7,024 nucleotides of DNA from Acidobacteriota bacterium (GTDB lineage Bacteria > Acidobacteriota > Terriglobia > Terriglobales > Acidobacteriaceae). A program made the position numbers and the translations under genes. Numbering within the stretch: position 1 is the first letter of the stretch; each line of letters starts with the position of its first letter. This document shows positions 4,313-7,024 of this stretch, one piece after another. Below the pieces are notes generated by a model that was not told the origin of the DNA, ran no database searches, and was given only the letters and a program-made list of their open reading frames with translations. The stretch is from the NCBI GenBank assembly GCA_021798235.1, contig JAJZMO010000214.1, forward strand, positions 1-7,024. The letters are read 5' to 3'.

Positions 4313-5716
4313 CTATGCAATCACCCACGTCGTCACGCTCTCCGGCGCTGCCACCGCCCTCCAGGTCCCCTGCTTCACCCGCATCTCCTTGAGCTCCCCG
4401 TGGCTCTCCGTCGCTGAAGTCCGCGTCCCAGTCACGCGCGTCCCCGTCACGCCTTTCAGCGTCACCGGGAAACTCCGCTCCTGCATACCCCGGTTGATCG
4501 CCACCACAATCGTCTTGCCGCTCGCATCATCATGAAACGCTGACAGATCCACATCCTTATCCGGCATCGCCGTCGCCTCGATCCGGTGCGCCCCCGGCCG
4601 AATGAACCGCGCATACTGCCCAATCGTGAACAGCCGCTTGGTCAGCTCATACGTTCCATTCTTGGGATCGATCCCCAGCAGCGATCCCCTCGACTTCTCC
4701 GCAATCGACGCGCCCCACCACCACAACCACGCGCTCACCTGGTCCTCCACCACGTGCGTATGCAGCAGCCGCGCCCAGTACACCCCGTCCGTAATATTCG
4801 TGATGTTCTTCCCGTCCGCGCTCACTTCCGTCTCCCACACTCGCTTGCCCTGCTTCAGCGCCTGGTGGAAAACTCCTGTCCGCTTGCACAGCGGAACATA
4901 CGGCGTGTAGTCGTCGGTATACGCATGCGCGGCCACAATATTTACCGCCTTCGCGCACGCCGGATCGTCCAGAATCGTATTGATCGACAAGTCCGTCCAC
5001 CGCGCGTCTTCATTCACAATGATCTCCGCCGTCACGCCCCTCCGCTCAAAGGTCGGAATCAGCGCCGTCCGCAGAAACACCGCAAGTTGCTCCCCGCTCC
5101 AGATGCACGAAGGCCACGGCGCCAGAAAATCCGGCTCGTTCGCCGGCGAAATCGCATAAATCTCAATCCCGAAATGCTTCTTGTACCCCAGCACATACTC
5201 CGCCAGATAATCCGCGTACGCCTGGTACATGTCATTCCGCAGCTGTCCCCCGCGATTGACCATCCTTGTCGTCTTCATCCACGCCGGCGGCGACCACGCC
5301 GTCGAGAAAAACCTCCCGCAGCCGCGCTTCTTCGCCTCGCCCATCAGCCAGATCTGGTCCTCGTCGCCGCTCCAGTTCCACTTGCCCTGCTCCGGCTCAA
5401 TCGACTCGCCCGACTCGTTGAACGGTCCCTTCGGCATCCCGCCGTCCTGAATAATGTTCCGCAATATCGAGAAGCCCATCCCCTTCGTCTCATCGAACAT
5501 CAGCTCCAGCAGGTACTCGCGCTTTTCCGCCGGCATCATCCGCCAGAACGCAGCCTGGTGAAATGCCTCTGAGAATCCAAACCCGTCCATCTGCTGGTGC
5601 CGCACCGTCGCATCCACCGTCGCCCCCGGCTCCTGCGCCAGCAGCCTGGGAGCTCCCGCCGCCGCACCTGCCGCCACCGCCGCCCCGCGCACAAAATCCC
5701 GCCGATTCATCTTCAT
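4313..5716 (-). CDS. Tat-exported glycoside hydrolase family 30 protein (xylanase-like)
   Basis: A secreted retaining glycosidase of 467 residues. The N-terminus is a Tat signal: MKMNRRDFVR, a long alanine-rich core and a likely cleavage after LLA near residue 27. The (beta/alpha)8 barrel opens with MDGFGFSEAF and SILRN, followed by STAWSPPAWMKT. It carries the acid/base in SPANEPD (E194) and the nucleophile in VWETEVS (E297), with AAHAY between them and SAWLWWWGAS after. A beta-rich domain follows from about residue 385. The opening motifs resemble the xylan-active GH30 subfamilies (7/8) more than the glucocerebrosidase-like ones, but beta-1,6-glucanase, galactanase or fucosidase activity is not excluded. 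The start at 5716 is chosen over an ATG at 5737 because AGGAGG lies eight bases before it and the Tat motif then falls at the very N-terminus. It suggests use of plant or fungal wall polysaccharide. Confidence 0.9.
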   Translation of the reverse strand: MKMNRRDFVRGAAVAAGAAAGAPRLLAQEPGATVDATVRHQQMDGFGFSEAFHQAAFWRMMPAEKREYLLELMFDETKGMGFSILRNIIQDGGMPKGPFNESGESIEPEQGKWNWSGDEDQIWLMGEAKKRGCGRFFSTAWSPPAWMKTTRMVNRGGQLRNDMYQAYADYLAEYVLGYKKHFGIEIYAISPANEPDFLAPWPSCIWSGEQLAVFLRTALIPTFERRGVTAEIIVNEDARWTDLSINTILDDPACAKAVNIVAAHAYTDDYTPYVPLCKRTGVFHQALKQGKRVWETEVSADGKNITNITDGVYWARLLHTHVVEDQVSAWLWWWGASIAEKSRGSLLGIDPKNGTYELTKRLFTIGQYARFIRPGAHRIEATAMPDKDVDLSAFHDDASGKTIVVAINRGMQERSFPVTLKGVTGTRVTGTRTSATESHGELKEMRVKQGTWRAVAAPESVTTWVIA

Positions 5717-5774
5717 CTCCACACCCTCCTCTGCCATGCCGGCTACGGTCCCGCGCCAGGAAAAACTTGCCTAG

Positions 5775-5786
5775 TAAATCAATTTA
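5775..5786. promoter_or_regulatory. AT-rich inverted repeat upstream of the GH30 gene
   Basis: TAAAT-CA-ATTTA is a 5-bp dyad with a 2-bp centre, 58 bp upstream of the GH30 start and in the divergent GH30/ispG region. It stands out by base composition and position and could be an operator or overlap the GH30 promoter. No specific regulator family can be named. Confidence 0.25.
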
Positions 5787-5818
5787 TCCGGAACACGCAG
5801 ACCATTCTTAAACGATTT

Positions 5819-5847
5819 TTGCCATTCCTGTCCACTCCACCTCGAAT
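5819..5847 (+). promoter_or_regulatory. Candidate promoter for ispG
   Basis: TTGCCA (5819-5824; 5 of 6) and TCGAAT (5842-5847; 4 of 6) are 17 bp apart, which would give a leader of about 75-80 bases before ispG. An alternative -10, TAAACT at 5909-5914, would give a very short leader but has no good -35. The rest of the 215-bp GH30/ispG intergenic region shows nothing else that can be supported. Confidence 0.25.
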
Positions 5848-5931
5848 CCCCTCCTGTTTTCATGCATCTCTCATCTCTAGAAGTGCCGTATCTCCCACCC
5901 CCTCGCGCTAAACTCATAGATGAGGATCCTC

Positions 5932-7024
<1,093 letters not shown>

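Noticed and set aside
4586..5572. A 328-codon plus-strand frame opposite the GH30 gene
   Set aside because: Arg/Pro/Leu/His-rich shadow; GH30 catalytic motifs and a clean ribosome site are on the minus strand.
5922..5931. Palindrome GAGGATCCTC before the ispG start
   Set aside because: It has no loop to form a hairpin, and the GAGGA half is explained as the ribosome binding site.

Overview
The window looks like chromosomal DNA of a GC-rich soil bacterium, most likely an acidobacterium (Terriglobia-like). This is inferred from codon use dominated by GCC/CTC/GTC/CGC, the gene mix (a Tat-exported GH30 glycosidase, an AhpC/AhpD pair, a long-form IspG) and general protein character. No marker gene proves it.

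Layout, left to right. Positions 1-699 (+) hold the C-terminal part of an Mrr-type restriction endonuclease, cut by the window edge and visibly less GC-rich at third codon positions than the rest. It is followed by two tiny genes (766-936 and 1003-1173, +). Each encodes a 56-residue single-span membrane protein, and the two are clear paralogues aligning end to end without a gap. I do not recognise the family, and this pair is the least explained item here. Facing them on the minus strand is a DUF202 (YidH-type) inner-membrane protein (1244-1627) with a strongly structured 5' leader.

From 4239 down to 1749 the minus strand carries a peroxide-defence block: a peroxiredoxin-like protein with a CPYC site (3586-4239), a Fur/PerR-family regulator (3042-3467), the peroxidase AhpC (2421-2957) and its reductant AhpD (1749-2300), closed by a good intrinsic terminator (1698-1724). 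AhpC has the three-cysteine arrangement of the mycobacterial enzyme and AhpD keeps the catalytic Glu/CxxC/His set. No ahpF is visible, so AhpD is the probable electron donor. The regulator has a probable promoter whose spacer contains an AT-rich palindrome, which suggests autoregulation. Its residues at two positions that mark true PerR proteins are not the PerR ones.

Upstream of this block on the minus strand is a Tat-exported GH30 glycoside hydrolase (4313-5716), probably acting on plant or fungal polysaccharide. Divergent from it, and running off the right edge, is ispG (5932 onward, +) of the MEP isoprenoid pathway.

Most long open frames antisense to these genes, including one of 577 codons on the plus strand at 1644-3377, are GC-driven shadows. 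No rRNA, tRNA, CRISPR array, insertion sequence or phage gene was seen. No gap between genes exceeds about 220 bases.
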